Shown here in pieces: positions 1 through 7,691 of a stretch of DNA of 14,695 bases (the stretch's first letter is position 1; every line of letters starts with the position of its first letter). The translations under genes were made by a program, and so were the position numbers. Below the pieces are notes generated by a model. It was not told where the DNA came from and did not search any database. It worked only from the letters and a program-made list of their open reading frames with translations. The stretch spans positions 1 to 14,695 of the forward strand of contig JBIICN010000069.1 in assembly GCA_044238845.1 (NCBI GenBank), in the 5' to 3' direction. This stretch comes from UBA4416 sp044238845 (GTDB lineage: Bacteria; Bacteroidota; Bacteroidia; B-17B0; Aurantibacillaceae).

Positions 1-1244
1 ATGGAGAATTATCAGTACAAGCAACTGCTTATCAAATGGATAGAGTATTATTCAAAAATGGCGGAGGAGATGATATTAACTTGAAATCTAGTACACTACA
101 AACCATGCCTCTCATTATTTCTGGTTTGTATAAGTTAAAAAATAAACCTAAGCATACTTTAGGTTATTGTTTACTCACAAAAGACCAATTTAATATTAAA
201 GCAAATGGTAGAGTTGAGGATTTTCGTAATTTAATAAACGATAGTATATCGGCTGGGGATGAGGAATATATCAGTCAGTTTCACCTACGTTCATCTGTTT
301 ATGAATTCCTTTCAGGCTGGGCATATGGATACAAGTTATCTGATAAGTTGTCAATAGGTATTGGAAACTATGGAAGTTACCGCTCTTATCACGTTGATAG
401 ATATAGAGTTTCCAGATTGGTTTCTTCTGATACTAGTAATAATGGGGATATTGCAACATTTAATAGAAATAATTCTATGGAATTAAAAAATGTAAGAACT
501 GTAATTAAACTAGGAGTAGCGCTTGATTTAAAAAAATGGAAATTCGGACTAACCTTAACAAGCCCTAGCATTAACATTTGGGGTAAAGCAAATTATATCT
601 CTGATTTAACATCAGCTAATGTTGATTATAATGGGGATGGTAAAGCAGATAGTTTTGTGGCTAATAGTAGAGAAGATGGTTTAAAAACCCAATACAAAAC
701 TCCATTTATAGCTGGTTTTGGTTTTGAATATAATAATGATGAAAAAACAATTATAGCCTTCTCCTGCGAATATTTTGACAAAGTTGACAAATACACCGTC
801 ATGCAACCAAGCTCAAAACCATTTTACAGACCATCTACTTATCAATTACCAACTGCAGACCAAAGTTTGGCTATATCTGATGAAAAGAAAAGTGTATTTA
901 ATTTCGCCATCGGAATTGAGCAAAAGTTAAATGAAAAATATTCTGGCAGCATCGGTTTTAGAACTAATAATTCTTACAGCACTAAAGAAAAATTAGAGAC
1001 CATTAATTTAACTTTCACGAATTGGAATATCTATCATTTAACCTTAGGTGTTACTAAGCGACGTGAAAAATCAAATTTAAGTGTAGCTCTAAACTTTGGC
1101 TATGGCTCAAAAAACAATGCCTATCAATGGGTTAACTTAACCAATGCAACACTAGAAAATCGATTAATTGGAGAGCCTCAGCAAGCTTCTTTAAAATACA
1201 CTTCTTTTGCCGTTGTAATTGGATATACGCGATTTGGGAAGTAG
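1..1244 (+). CDS. Outer-membrane beta-barrel protein, FadL/OmpP1-like, 5'-truncated by the window edge
   Basis: The frame is open from base 3 with no stop before the edge, so the true start lies outside the window; the ATG at 36 is probably an internal methionine. The visible part (about 413 residues) has the alternating aromatic/polar pattern of transmembrane beta strands and ends in a strand-like tail, SFAVVIGYTRFGK. The segment GLTLTSPSINIWGK and the opening ELSVQATAYQ resemble Bacteroidota members of the FadL/OmpP1/TodX porin group, which move hydrophobic compounds across the outer membrane; that family call is from memory of the pattern. An acidic loop DYNGDGKAD (bases 624-650) looks like a calcium-binding loop of the EF-hand/dockerin kind. 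The gene is 44 bases upstream of the SpoIIE-type phosphatase and could be co-transcribed with it. The substrate is unknown. Barrel nature is fairly sure; exact family less so. Confidence 0.7.
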   Translation, partial: GELSVQATAYQMDRVLFKNGGGDDINLKSSTLQTMPLIISGLYKLKNKPKHTLGYCLLTKDQFNIKANGRVEDFRNLINDSISAGDEEYISQFHLRSSVYEFLSGWAYGYKLSDKLSIGIGNYGSYRSYHVDRYRVSRLVSSDTSNNGDIATFNRNNSMELKNVRTVIKLGVALDLKKWKFGLTLTSPSINIWGKANYISDLTSANVDYNGDGKADSFVANSREDGLKTQYKTPFIAGFGFEYNNDEKTIIAFSCEYFDKVDKYTVMQPSSKPFYRPSTYQLPTADQSLAISDEKKSVFNFAIGIEQKLNEKYSGSIGFRTNNSYSTKEKLETINLTFTNWNIYHLTLGVTKRREKSNLSVALNFGYGSKNNAYQWVNLTNATLENRLIGEPQQASLKYTSFAVVIGYTRFGK

Positions 1245-1288
1245 ATTTTAGAAATGGAAGTATACGTTAACTTTAAATTTAAAAACAA

Positions 1289-3553
1289 ATGAGCCTAAAA
1301 ATAAAATACAAGTTAACATTTACAATTCTTTTACTTTCCTTTTTTTCGATGGCCATCGTATCTATACTAGGATATTATATTGCCAAAAAATCAATACAGG
1401 AGCAAACGTTTTCAAAATTAACTACCATTAGAAATTCAAAGGCTCAAGAAATTACTCGCTATTTTCAAACCTTGCATAATTTATCTTCCTGTATTTCAGA
1501 AAATGAAGTTACCGTTGAAGCCTTTGAACGTTTTAACAATGCTTTTATTTCTATAAAGAAAACAAATCAGCTTAACGAATTAGAATTAAAAAAATTATTA
1601 GACTCAAGAGATGATTACTTTTATAATCAATATGTGGCAAAAGATGTTTCTGAACCACTTGAAAAAAATACCTTTTTAAATTATTTGCCTAAAAATAAAG
1701 AAGCTTTAATTCTTCAAAATTACCGAAACGACTCTAATTTAAAATCAAACCAAGCATTAATAGAATATCAGAAAGCTTTAAATGATTACCAACCTTTTTT
1801 TAAAAGTTTCGAAAAACATACTGACTTTGGAAATCTACTATTAATCAATTCGAAAACAGGTGATATTATTTATTCAGTTAATAATGCGTCATCTTTAGGA
1901 GGATCGTTATTAAATGATAGTTTAAGTAAAACAAATTTAGCGGCATTATTTAGTAAATTAAGACATTTAAAAGAACCAAAAGTTGAAGTGATTGACTATC
2001 AGTCTTATTTTCCTAGCAATTTTGAACAAAAAGCTTTTATGGCTTGCCCTATTTTTAAAAATAACGAAAACATTGGCGTCTTAGCTTTACGAGTTCCTAT
2101 TGACACCATCAATAAAATAATGACCTTTAATAACCAATGGGAATTAAACGGCCTAGGTAAAACAGGAGAAACTTACTTATTTGGAAACCATTATAAGATG
2201 AGATCTAATTCTAGATTTCTTATTGAAAATCCTTCTGAATTTTTAAACTCTCTTAGTAAACTTGGATATCAAAAATCTCAAATTGAAGAAATTCGTCATT
2301 CAAATTCTACCATAAAAAATATTACAATAAAAACAACAGCAACAGTAGTTGCAATTAATGGGAAAACAAATACCAAAATTATAACTGATTACAGAGGTAA
2401 AGAAGTATTAAGCGCTTATATGCCTTTAAATATTTTACAATTTAAATGGGGAATCACGGCTAAAATTGAAACAGCTGAAGCATTTGAAAATATTGAAGTA
2501 TTAAAACATCTCATCATTTATAGTTTTTTATTTGTGTTTTTAATTACAGTAATTCTTTCTTATATTATATCATCTTATGTAACAAAACCAATTAATGCTT
2601 TAAGTGATACGGCCAAAGAATTAAGTAATGGCAATTTTGAAGCATTAATTAAAATTAAACAAAAAGATGAAATAGGTTTGCTGGCAGAAAGTTTTGCAGA
2701 AATGCGAAACAAAATTGTAACTCTAATATCTAATTTAAGAATAGTAAATGGTAATCTTGAAGAAAAACAAAAAGAGATATTTGACTCCATAAGATACGCC
2801 AGGAAAATTCAGGACAACATTTTGGCTAGTGCTGAATTATTGAATGAAAATTTGCCAGATTATTTTGTTTATTTTAACCCAAAGGACATTGTAAGTGGTG
2901 ATTTTTATTGGGCAATAAAGACCTCAAATGAAATTGCAACAAAAAACAGTAATACTACACTCGAAAATACAGCATTTTACTTAGCGGTGTGTGATAGTAC
3001 AGGACATGGAATTCCTGGAGCATTTATGAGTTTATTGAATGTAAGTTTTTTAAATGAAGCAATTATCGAAAAAAATATTACAGAAACAAACGAAATATTA
3101 AATGATGTGCGTCAGTCTCTTATTAAAACATTTTCAAATGAAGAGAATAAGGATGGTATGGATGGTATTCTGGTAAAATTTGAACAAGGAAAAAATAGGT
3201 TGACTTTTTCTGCAGCAAATAACAAACCTATTTTGGTACGAAATAATGAATACATCCTGTTAGATGCGGATAAAATGGCTATTGGAAAAGGTATAAAATC
3301 AGACTCTTTTAATACATATTCAATAGAAACACAACCTAATGATATGTTATATTTAATTAGTGACGGCTTTCCTGATCAATTTGGTGGTGATCTAAATAAA
3401 AAATATAAATACAAAAAACTATACGAATATTTAGTAAGTATTAATTCATTACCTTTATCCGAACAAAAAAATGCCTTATCTACTGAATTTGACAATTGGA
3501 AAAAGCAAAATGATCAAACAGATGATGTCATTGTATTTGGAATTAGATTTTAA
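1289..3553 (+). CDS. Membrane sensor with dCache-like domain, HAMP and SpoIIE/RsbU-type PP2C phosphatase
   Basis: A 754-residue inner-membrane signalling protein. Order: membrane helix at about 8-32; an extracytoplasmic sensor at about 33-405 whose GKTGETYLFGN (290-300) is typical of dCache-type ligand-binding domains; a second helix at about 407-430; HAMP at about 430-483; a short coiled coil containing SIRYARKIQDNIL; then the phosphatase from about 520 to the end. The metal-binding acidic residues expected of SpoIIE/PP2C serine phosphatases are visible: D538 in SGDFYW, D569 in CDSTGHG, D692 in SDGFPDQFGG and the DD at 745-746. It therefore looks catalytically intact. Relatives dephosphorylate anti-sigma-factor antagonists, coupling an external signal to sigma-factor release. 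No anti-sigma, antagonist or sigma gene is visible nearby, so its partner is probably elsewhere. The ATG at 1289 directly precedes the first membrane helix and is preceded by an A-rich stretch. Confidence 0.9.
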   Translation: MSLKIKYKLTFTILLLSFFSMAIVSILGYYIAKKSIQEQTFSKLTTIRNSKAQEITRYFQTLHNLSSCISENEVTVEAFERFNNAFISIKKTNQLNELELKKLLDSRDDYFYNQYVAKDVSEPLEKNTFLNYLPKNKEALILQNYRNDSNLKSNQALIEYQKALNDYQPFFKSFEKHTDFGNLLLINSKTGDIIYSVNNASSLGGSLLNDSLSKTNLAALFSKLRHLKEPKVEVIDYQSYFPSNFEQKAFMACPIFKNNENIGVLALRVPIDTINKIMTFNNQWELNGLGKTGETYLFGNHYKMRSNSRFLIENPSEFLNSLSKLGYQKSQIEEIRHSNSTIKNITIKTTATVVAINGKTNTKIITDYRGKEVLSAYMPLNILQFKWGITAKIETAEAFENIEVLKHLIIYSFLFVFLITVILSYIISSYVTKPINALSDTAKELSNGNFEALIKIKQKDEIGLLAESFAEMRNKIVTLISNLRIVNGNLEEKQKEIFDSIRYARKIQDNILASAELLNENLPDYFVYFNPKDIVSGDFYWAIKTSNEIATKNSNTTLENTAFYLAVCDSTGHGIPGAFMSLLNVSFLNEAIIEKNITETNEILNDVRQSLIKTFSNEENKDGMDGILVKFEQGKNRLTFSAANNKPILVRNNEYILLDADKMAIGKGIKSDSFNTYSIETQPNDMLYLISDGFPDQFGGDLNKKYKYKKLYEYLVSINSLPLSEQKNALSTEFDNWKKQNDQTDDVIVFGIRF

Positions 3554-3561
3554 TCAAATCT

Positions 3562-4049
3562 ATTACAATTGGTTTGTGGGTAAAAGGAAGAATAAATAAA
3601 AATGAAGTTCTTCCTTATGTAATTTCACAAATACTTGGTGGTATGGCAGCAGCAAGTGTATTATATTTAATTGTTACGGGCAATGGGTCAGATATTGGTT
3701 CATTTGCGGCAAATGGATATGGCGAACATTCGCCTGGTAACTATAATCTTATGGCTGCTATAATTACTGAATTTGTTATGACATTTATGTTTTTAATTGT
3801 TATCTTAGGTGCTACAGATGCAAAAGCACCTAGTGGATTTGCTGGAATATCAATTGGTTAGCACTTACTCTTATTCATTTAATTAGTATTCCAGTAACAA
3901 ATACCTCTGTAAACCCTGCAAGAAGTATTAGTCAGGCTTTATTTGTTGGAGATTGGGCGATTAATCAGTTATGGGTTTTTATTTTAATACCTATTGCTGG
4001 CGCATCTCTAGCTGGCCTTTTATATAATTACTTGAAATCAGAAAAATAG
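3562..4049 (+). pseudogene. aqpZ: Aquaporin Z (MIP family) remnant, 5'-truncated and frameshifted
   Basis: Two adjacent frames together give the C-terminal two thirds of an AqpZ-like water channel. Frame 1 (about 3562-3858) includes SITIGLW, QILGGMAAASVLYLI, NGYGEHSPG and FLIVILGATD, then hits TAG at 3859-3861. Adding one T in the T run at about 3858-3859 restores frame, and codons from 3861 then read on without a stop to TAG at 4047-4049. That part includes LTLIHLISIP and the second pore motif NPAR (3912-3923). The pore-filter His, Thr and Arg expected of a water-selective channel are present. Homology starts just after where the first NPA motif should be, only about 8 bases past the phosphatase stop codon. 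The first two or so membrane helices, the first NPA and any start region are missing. A TTG at 3574 could not give a working channel. Either a decayed gene, or a deletion or assembly join combined with a sequencing indel. Confidence 0.88.
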
Positions 4050-4065
4050 TTAGTGATAATGAATT

Positions 4066-4088
4066 AAAACTTTTTATCAAAGTTTTTT
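4066..4088. terminator. Possible stem-loop terminator between convergent genes
   Basis: AAAACTTT (4066-4073), a five-base loop, then the exact complement AAAGTTTT (4079-4086) running into further Ts. It sits between the end of the aquaporin remnant (+) and the end of the metallophosphoesterase gene (-). The symmetric stem is followed by T-rich sequence in both directions, so it could serve both. The stem is almost all A-T, so it is weak and may be chance in AT-rich DNA. Confidence 0.45.
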
Positions 4089-4108
4089 ATGCTTAACGAT
4101 TTTTTGAA

Positions 4109-5365
4109 TTAAGTTCTCGTTAGTTCAATTACCGTAATTTCTGGCCAAATTCCTAATCGACCTGGGTAACCTAAAAAACCTAACCCACGATTCACATACA
4201 AGTATTGATTGTCTTGTTTATATAAACCAGCCCAATGTTTGTAAATGTATTTAACAGGACTCCATTTAATTAATCCTGGAATTTCAATTCCAAACTGCAT
4301 ACCATGAGTATGTCCGCTTAAGGTTAAATCAATATCGTTGTATTTTTGTTCTTGGCTTACTTGCACATCCCAATGAGATGGATCGTGAGATAATAATATT
4401 TTAAAAGGATAGTCGTCAGTTCCAGCATGCGCATTGTCTAATTTGCCGTAACGAGGGAAGCGTAAATTACCACCCCAGTTTTCAATTCCAAGTAAAGCAA
4501 TTTTTTGTCCGTCTTTTTCAATAGCCACGTGCTCGTTCATTAATAAACGCCAACCTGCTTGAGTTTGAATATCTTTTAATTTTTCAAGATTAGCAACTTT
4601 ATGCTCTGGTGTTTCCCATTGTTTGTAATCGCCGTAATCGTGATTCCCTAAAATACTATATACACCATAAGGAGCCTTCAACATTTTATAGGCTTCCAAA
4701 TGGGGTTCAGTTTCAATGGCTTCATTATTTACTAAATCACCTGTGAAGAAAATAGCATCTGGTTTTTGATCCAATACAATATTAAATGCTTTAATTAATG
4801 GATCAGGACTCATAAAGCTTCCACAGTGCATGTCGGATAGTTGAACCATTTTAAATCCTTCAAAAGCTTCTGGTAAGTTTGGTGAACTTACTTTTACTTT
4901 ATGAACTCTATATTTATATGCACCTCTAACCATACCATATAAAAACGAAACGGCCGGAATAACTGTAAATGTTACAGCCAAATAGCTTAAAAATTTTAAT
5001 CGGCTAATTTGATTAGCGCCTTCCTCGATAGCGTGATGAGGTGTTTTGTTAAATAAACTAGCAAGCCATCTAAATAATCGAATCACATCATCTATTAATA
5101 AAAAAGAAGAGCCAATTAACTTACACACAAATAAAATAAGCGCTGCCGACGAAATAAATCTTAATAAACTATTCCATTCTGGTGGTGGATAAAACATGGC
5201 AACTGAGCTAATTAAAATATTTATCCCCGCTAAGCTATAAGCGATTATAAAAATGATTTTACGTTTTTGAGGGGTATAATCAACGCTGATTGTTTTGAGA
5301 GCTTGTAAAAAGTAGAGTTCTACTAAAACAATTAAAATAAAGAAAATTAAAAATCGTATGAACAT
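4109..5365 (-). CDS. Membrane-anchored calcineurin-like metallophosphoesterase (YkuE/YaeI-like)
   Basis: A 418-residue protein with about four N-terminal membrane helices (roughly 3-23, 36-58, 67-92 and 126-146) followed by a phosphoesterase domain from about 170. The two-metal site is complete: D178 and H180 in LSDMHCG, D210 in FFTGDLVNN, N241 and H242 in GNHDYGD, H327 in LLSHDPSHWD, and H352 and H354 in SGHTHG. Relatives of the YkuE/YaeI type are membrane-associated phosphoesterases, some acting on lipid-linked substrates such as UDP-diacylglucosamine-like molecules, but the substrate here cannot be told from sequence. The N-terminal multi-helix part is longer than the single anchor of short homologues. 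It is a single gene, convergent with the aquaporin remnant and divergent from the thiolase. The ATG at 5365 fits because the first helix begins at once. Domain call is very sure; reaction is not. Confidence 0.92.
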   Translation of the reverse strand: MFIRFLIFFILIVLVELYFLQALKTISVDYTPQKRKIIFIIAYSLAGINILISSVAMFYPPPEWNSLLRFISSAALILFVCKLIGSSFLLIDDVIRLFRWLASLFNKTPHHAIEEGANQISRLKFLSYLAVTFTVIPAVSFLYGMVRGAYKYRVHKVKVSSPNLPEAFEGFKMVQLSDMHCGSFMSPDPLIKAFNIVLDQKPDAIFFTGDLVNNEAIETEPHLEAYKMLKAPYGVYSILGNHDYGDYKQWETPEHKVANLEKLKDIQTQAGWRLLMNEHVAIEKDGQKIALLGIENWGGNLRFPRYGKLDNAHAGTDDYPFKILLSHDPSHWDVQVSQEQKYNDIDLTLSGHTHGMQFGIEIPGLIKWSPVKYIYKHWAGLYKQDNQYLYVNRGLGFLGYPGRLGIWPEITVIELTRT

Positions 5366-5400
5366 AGCATTTAAATAACAAGAGCTTAAAGGTATTGATT

Positions 5401-5432
5401 TATAACATTTACACTCATATAGTGATGTTATA
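5401..5432. repeat. Imperfect inverted repeat, possible operator or leader hairpin
   Basis: The left arm is TATAACAT, then a three-base insertion TTA, then CACT. After the five-base loop CATAT comes AGTGATGTTATA, the exact complement of the left arm without the insertion, giving twelve paired bases in all. It lies 35 bases upstream of the metallophosphoesterase start and about 200 bases before the thiolase start. It could be a repressor-type binding site or a hairpin in the leader of the (-) transcript. No T run follows, so it is not an obvious terminator. Function is unproven. Confidence 0.45.
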
Positions 5433-5594
5433 TTTCATTAAAAGTTATATAAATTAGGTAATTTGTAGATAGCTATCGGCGAGTGGTAATTTTTTTGAAT
5501 TTTGTCCCAATTCACTGGATTAAAAATTGTTAATTACTTTCAAAAATGTTAATCAAATTTCGATGAACGGGAAACCAAAACTCAATCTATATAT

Positions 5595-5602
5595 TACATT
5601 TG
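5595..5602 (+). promoter_or_regulatory. Bacteroidota-type -7 promoter box ahead of the thiolase gene
   Basis: TACATTTG matches the Bacteroidota -7 consensus TAnnTTTG exactly and lies 30 bases before the thiolase ATG, giving a short leader. A matching -33 TTG element at the usual spacing is not evident (the region reads GGGAAACC), so this call rests on the -7 box and the position. Confidence 0.5.
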
Positions 5603-5632
5603 GCGCACTAATTAAAACTTAAAATAAACAAA

Positions 5633-6811
5633 ATGAGCAAAGAAGTATATATTGTATCGGCTGTTAGAACTCCAATGGGTTCTTTTGGTGGAACATTAGC
5701 TGGTATGTCGGCTACAAAATTAGGAGCAGTAGCTATTAAAGGTGCTTTAGATAGAATTAAATTAGATCCCGCTTTAGTTAATGAAGTGTTTATGGGTTCT
5801 GTTATACAAGCTAATTTAGGTCAAGCACCAGCTCGCCAAGCAGCAAAATTTGCAGGTTTACCCGATAGCGTTAATTGTACAACGGTAAATAAAGTATGTG
5901 CTAGTGGTATGAAATCTATTTCTTTAGCAGCACAAGCTATTTTATTAGGTGATGCTGATATTGTGGTAGCTGGTGGTATGGAAAATATGAGCCAAGTACC
6001 TTTTTATTTAGAAAACAACCGTTGGGGTGCTAAATATGGTAATGGTGTTGTGATTGATGGTTTAGCTAAAGATGGTTTAACTGATGTTTATGGTAACGTA
6101 CCTATGGGAAATTGCGCTGACTTATGCGCTAAAGAACATGGTTTTACTCGCGAAGATCAAGATGCCTTTGCTATTGAATCATACAAACGTTCGGCAGCAG
6201 CTTGGGCAGCAGGTAAATTTAAAGAAGAAATTGTACCAGTAGAAATCGTTACTAAAAAAGGAACGGTTTTATTTGCTGAAGATGAAGAGTATAAAAATGT
6301 AAACTTTGATAAAATCCCTGGGTTAAAAGCGGTGTTTACAAAAGATGGAACTGTTACTGCGGCTAATGCATCAACCATGAATGATGGTGCAGCAGCTTTA
6401 GTGTTAATGAGCAAAGAAAAAGCAGAAGCTTTAGGTTTGAAACCATTAGCTAAAATTAAAGGTTACGCAGATGCAGAACAAGCACCTGAGTGGTTTACAA
6501 CAACGCCTTCAATTGCTTTACCAAAAGCAGCTGAAAAAGCTGGTTTAAAAGTGAGTGATATTGATTATTTTGAATTAAATGAAGCATTTGCCGTTGTAGG
6601 TTTAGCAAATATGAAATTAATGAACTTAGATGCTAGCAAAGTGAACGTAAATGGAGGAGCGGTTTCTTTAGGACATCCATTAGGTTGCTCTGGTGCTCGT
6701 GTTATTGTAACTTTAATAAACGTGTTAAAACAAAATAATGCTAAGTTTGGTGGAGCAGCTATCTGTAATGGAGGAGGCGGCGCTAGCGCTTTAGTGATTG
6801 AAAATATGTAA
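5633..6811 (+). CDS. atoB: Acetyl-CoA C-acetyltransferase (biosynthetic-type thiolase II)
   Basis: Joins two acetyl-CoA into acetoacetyl-CoA, or the reverse cleavage, in the cytoplasm; it can feed ketone-body, butyrate-like or polyhydroxybutyrate routes, or short-chain fatty acid breakdown. The 392 residues match the normal family length. The catalytic residues fall at the same positions as in the well-studied Zoogloea thiolase: nucleophile C89 in NKVCASGMKS, N316 in NEAF, H348 in GHPLG, and C378 in AICNGGGG. The C-terminal GGGGASALVIE is the usual family ending. The gene stands alone, with an A-rich stretch instead of a Shine-Dalgarno site just before the ATG, a -7 box 30 bases upstream and a hairpin terminator directly after it. 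With no pathway neighbours in the window, its direction and pathway are unknown; a wider-specificity 3-ketoacyl-CoA thiolase is the main alternative. Confidence 0.95.
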   Translation: MSKEVYIVSAVRTPMGSFGGTLAGMSATKLGAVAIKGALDRIKLDPALVNEVFMGSVIQANLGQAPARQAAKFAGLPDSVNCTTVNKVCASGMKSISLAAQAILLGDADIVVAGGMENMSQVPFYLENNRWGAKYGNGVVIDGLAKDGLTDVYGNVPMGNCADLCAKEHGFTREDQDAFAIESYKRSAAAWAAGKFKEEIVPVEIVTKKGTVLFAEDEEYKNVNFDKIPGLKAVFTKDGTVTAANASTMNDGAAALVLMSKEKAEALGLKPLAKIKGYADAEQAPEWFTTTPSIALPKAAEKAGLKVSDIDYFELNEAFAVVGLANMKLMNLDASKVNVNGGAVSLGHPLGCSGARVIVTLINVLKQNNAKFGGAAICNGGGGASALVIENM

Positions 6812-6835
6812 TTGCAATTTTATAAAATTAAAATC

Positions 6836-6865
6836 TCCATTAGCATTGCTGATGGATATTTTTTT
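6836..6865 (+). terminator. Rho-independent terminator after the thiolase gene
   Basis: TCCATTAGC (6836-6844), loop ATT, then GCTGATGGA (6848-6856): nine base pairs including one G-T wobble, followed by a T-rich run to 6865. It starts 25 bases after the thiolase stop. Read on the other strand, the same hairpin is followed by ATTTTAATTTTA, so it may also end the convergent gene at 6884-7483. Confidence 0.75.
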
Positions 6866-6883
6866 ATGCGATAAAATTTAAGA

Positions 6884-7483
6884 TTAGGTTAATTGATTAA
6901 TTTGTTTGTTTTGGATTTTAGAAAATATAAGTAACATACTTGTTGCTCCAATAGTTGCATATAACATATCAGATTGTGTATCCCACACATAACCTTGTGT
7001 TCCTAAAAAAGCATCAGCCGATTGGCCAGAGGCAATAGCTACAAGCCATTCTAAAAACTCATAAAACACACTAATAAATACACAAACACATACCGTTAAA
7101 AATGGTAGCCAAGCATTTTGTTTAACAATCTTTTTTCGGATAAACAATTCACGAGTAATCATAGCGGGTAAAAAGCCTTGAGCAAAATGCCCCACTTTAT
7201 CATAATTATTTCGGCTTTGATGAAAAACTTCTTTTATCCATTCAAATAAAGGCACTTCTGCATAGGTATAATGACCACCAATAAACAAAATAAAGCAATG
7301 CAATAGTATAAAGCAGTAAGTAAAATATGTGAATTGGAATTTCTTAAAAGTAAAACTTAAAACTATAATGCCAATTATTGCGGGAAATACTTCTAAAAAC
7401 CAAGTAAAATAATCATGTGGGTTTATGGCTGATGTAAACAAGCCAATAACAAAAAGTAAAAGTAAAATCCAATATTTTTTCAT
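6884..7483 (-). CDS. DUF2238 / YjdF-like integral membrane protein
   Basis: A 199-residue, mostly hydrophobic inner-membrane protein with about five or six helices. It carries the conserved family motifs in order: GGHYTYAEVPL (69-79), an RNNYDKVGHFAQGF stretch (91-104), YEFLEW (141-146), and the block from DAFLGTQGYVWDTQ to SDM (157-173). These match the DUF2238 (YjdF) family closely, at about the usual length. The biochemical role of that family is not established. The conserved His, Asp and Glu residues suggest a polar or metal-binding pocket within the membrane, but that is inference. It is a single gene converging on the thiolase, sharing the hairpin between them. The ATG at 7483 precedes the first hydrophobic segment directly. 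Confidence 0.88.
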   Translation of the reverse strand: MKKYWILLLLFVIGLFTSAINPHDYFTWFLEVFPAIIGIIVLSFTFKKFQFTYFTYCFILLHCFILFIGGHYTYAEVPLFEWIKEVFHQSRNNYDKVGHFAQGFLPAMITRELFIRKKIVKQNAWLPFLTVCVCVFISVFYEFLEWLVAIASGQSADAFLGTQGYVWDTQSDMLYATIGATSMLLIFSKIQNKQINQLT

Positions 7484-7575
7484 GCTTTTACGAATATAAC
7501 TTTTTTTTGAGAATTATATTTTTGAAAGAATACAGATTATTTTGTCTGCTTTTTTTGAGGGGGTAGCCCTCTAAA

Positions 7576-7597
7576 ATTTTGTAGATATTTTGTAGAA
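7576..7597. repeat. Two tandem 11-base repeats in the intergenic region
   Basis: ATTTTGTAGAT (7576-7586) is followed directly by ATTTTGTAGAA (7587-7597), differing only in the last base. Eleven bases is close to one helical turn, so both copies face the same side of the DNA, as expected for a paired regulator site. The repeat lies about 95 bases upstream of the secreted-protein gene start and about 93 bases upstream of the DUF2238 start. It may be chance in AT-rich sequence. Confidence 0.4.
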
Positions 7598-7663
7598 ATT
7601 AGATTTCGTAAGATATTGTTAATAAATGTTTTACGTAAAATTTTATCTGGATAAAAAATGAAT

Positions 7664-7671
7664 TACATTTA
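7664..7671 (+). promoter_or_regulatory. Weak -7-like promoter box ahead of the secreted-protein gene
   Basis: TACATTTA matches TAnnTTTG at all but the last position and sits 20 bases before the ATG at 7692. It shares TACATTT with the better box in front of the thiolase. No clear -33 element was seen. Confidence 0.3.
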
Positions 7672-7691
7672 ATTATCAATTTATTAATGTT

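Noticed and set aside
1..35. ATG at base 1 and ATG at base 36 as start codons
   Set aside because: The ATG at base 1 is in a different frame that soon stops. The ATG at 36 is in frame, but the same frame is open to base 3 and the preceding residues (ELSVQATAYQ) look like part of the barrel protein.
3574..3861. A 95-residue gene starting with TTG
   Set aside because: It is only the central part of the aquaporin remnant: it lacks the first NPA motif and the first helices and is cut by a frameshift, so it is better described as part of a pseudogene.
5468..5477. Perfect palindrome GATAGCTATC in the intergenic region
   Set aside because: A ten-base palindrome is easily found by chance, and nothing else such as a second copy or nearby promoter supports a role.
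5497..5513. Inverted repeat GAATT/AATTC with a seven-base loop
   Set aside because: Five-base A-T-rich arms are too short to be meaningful in this DNA.
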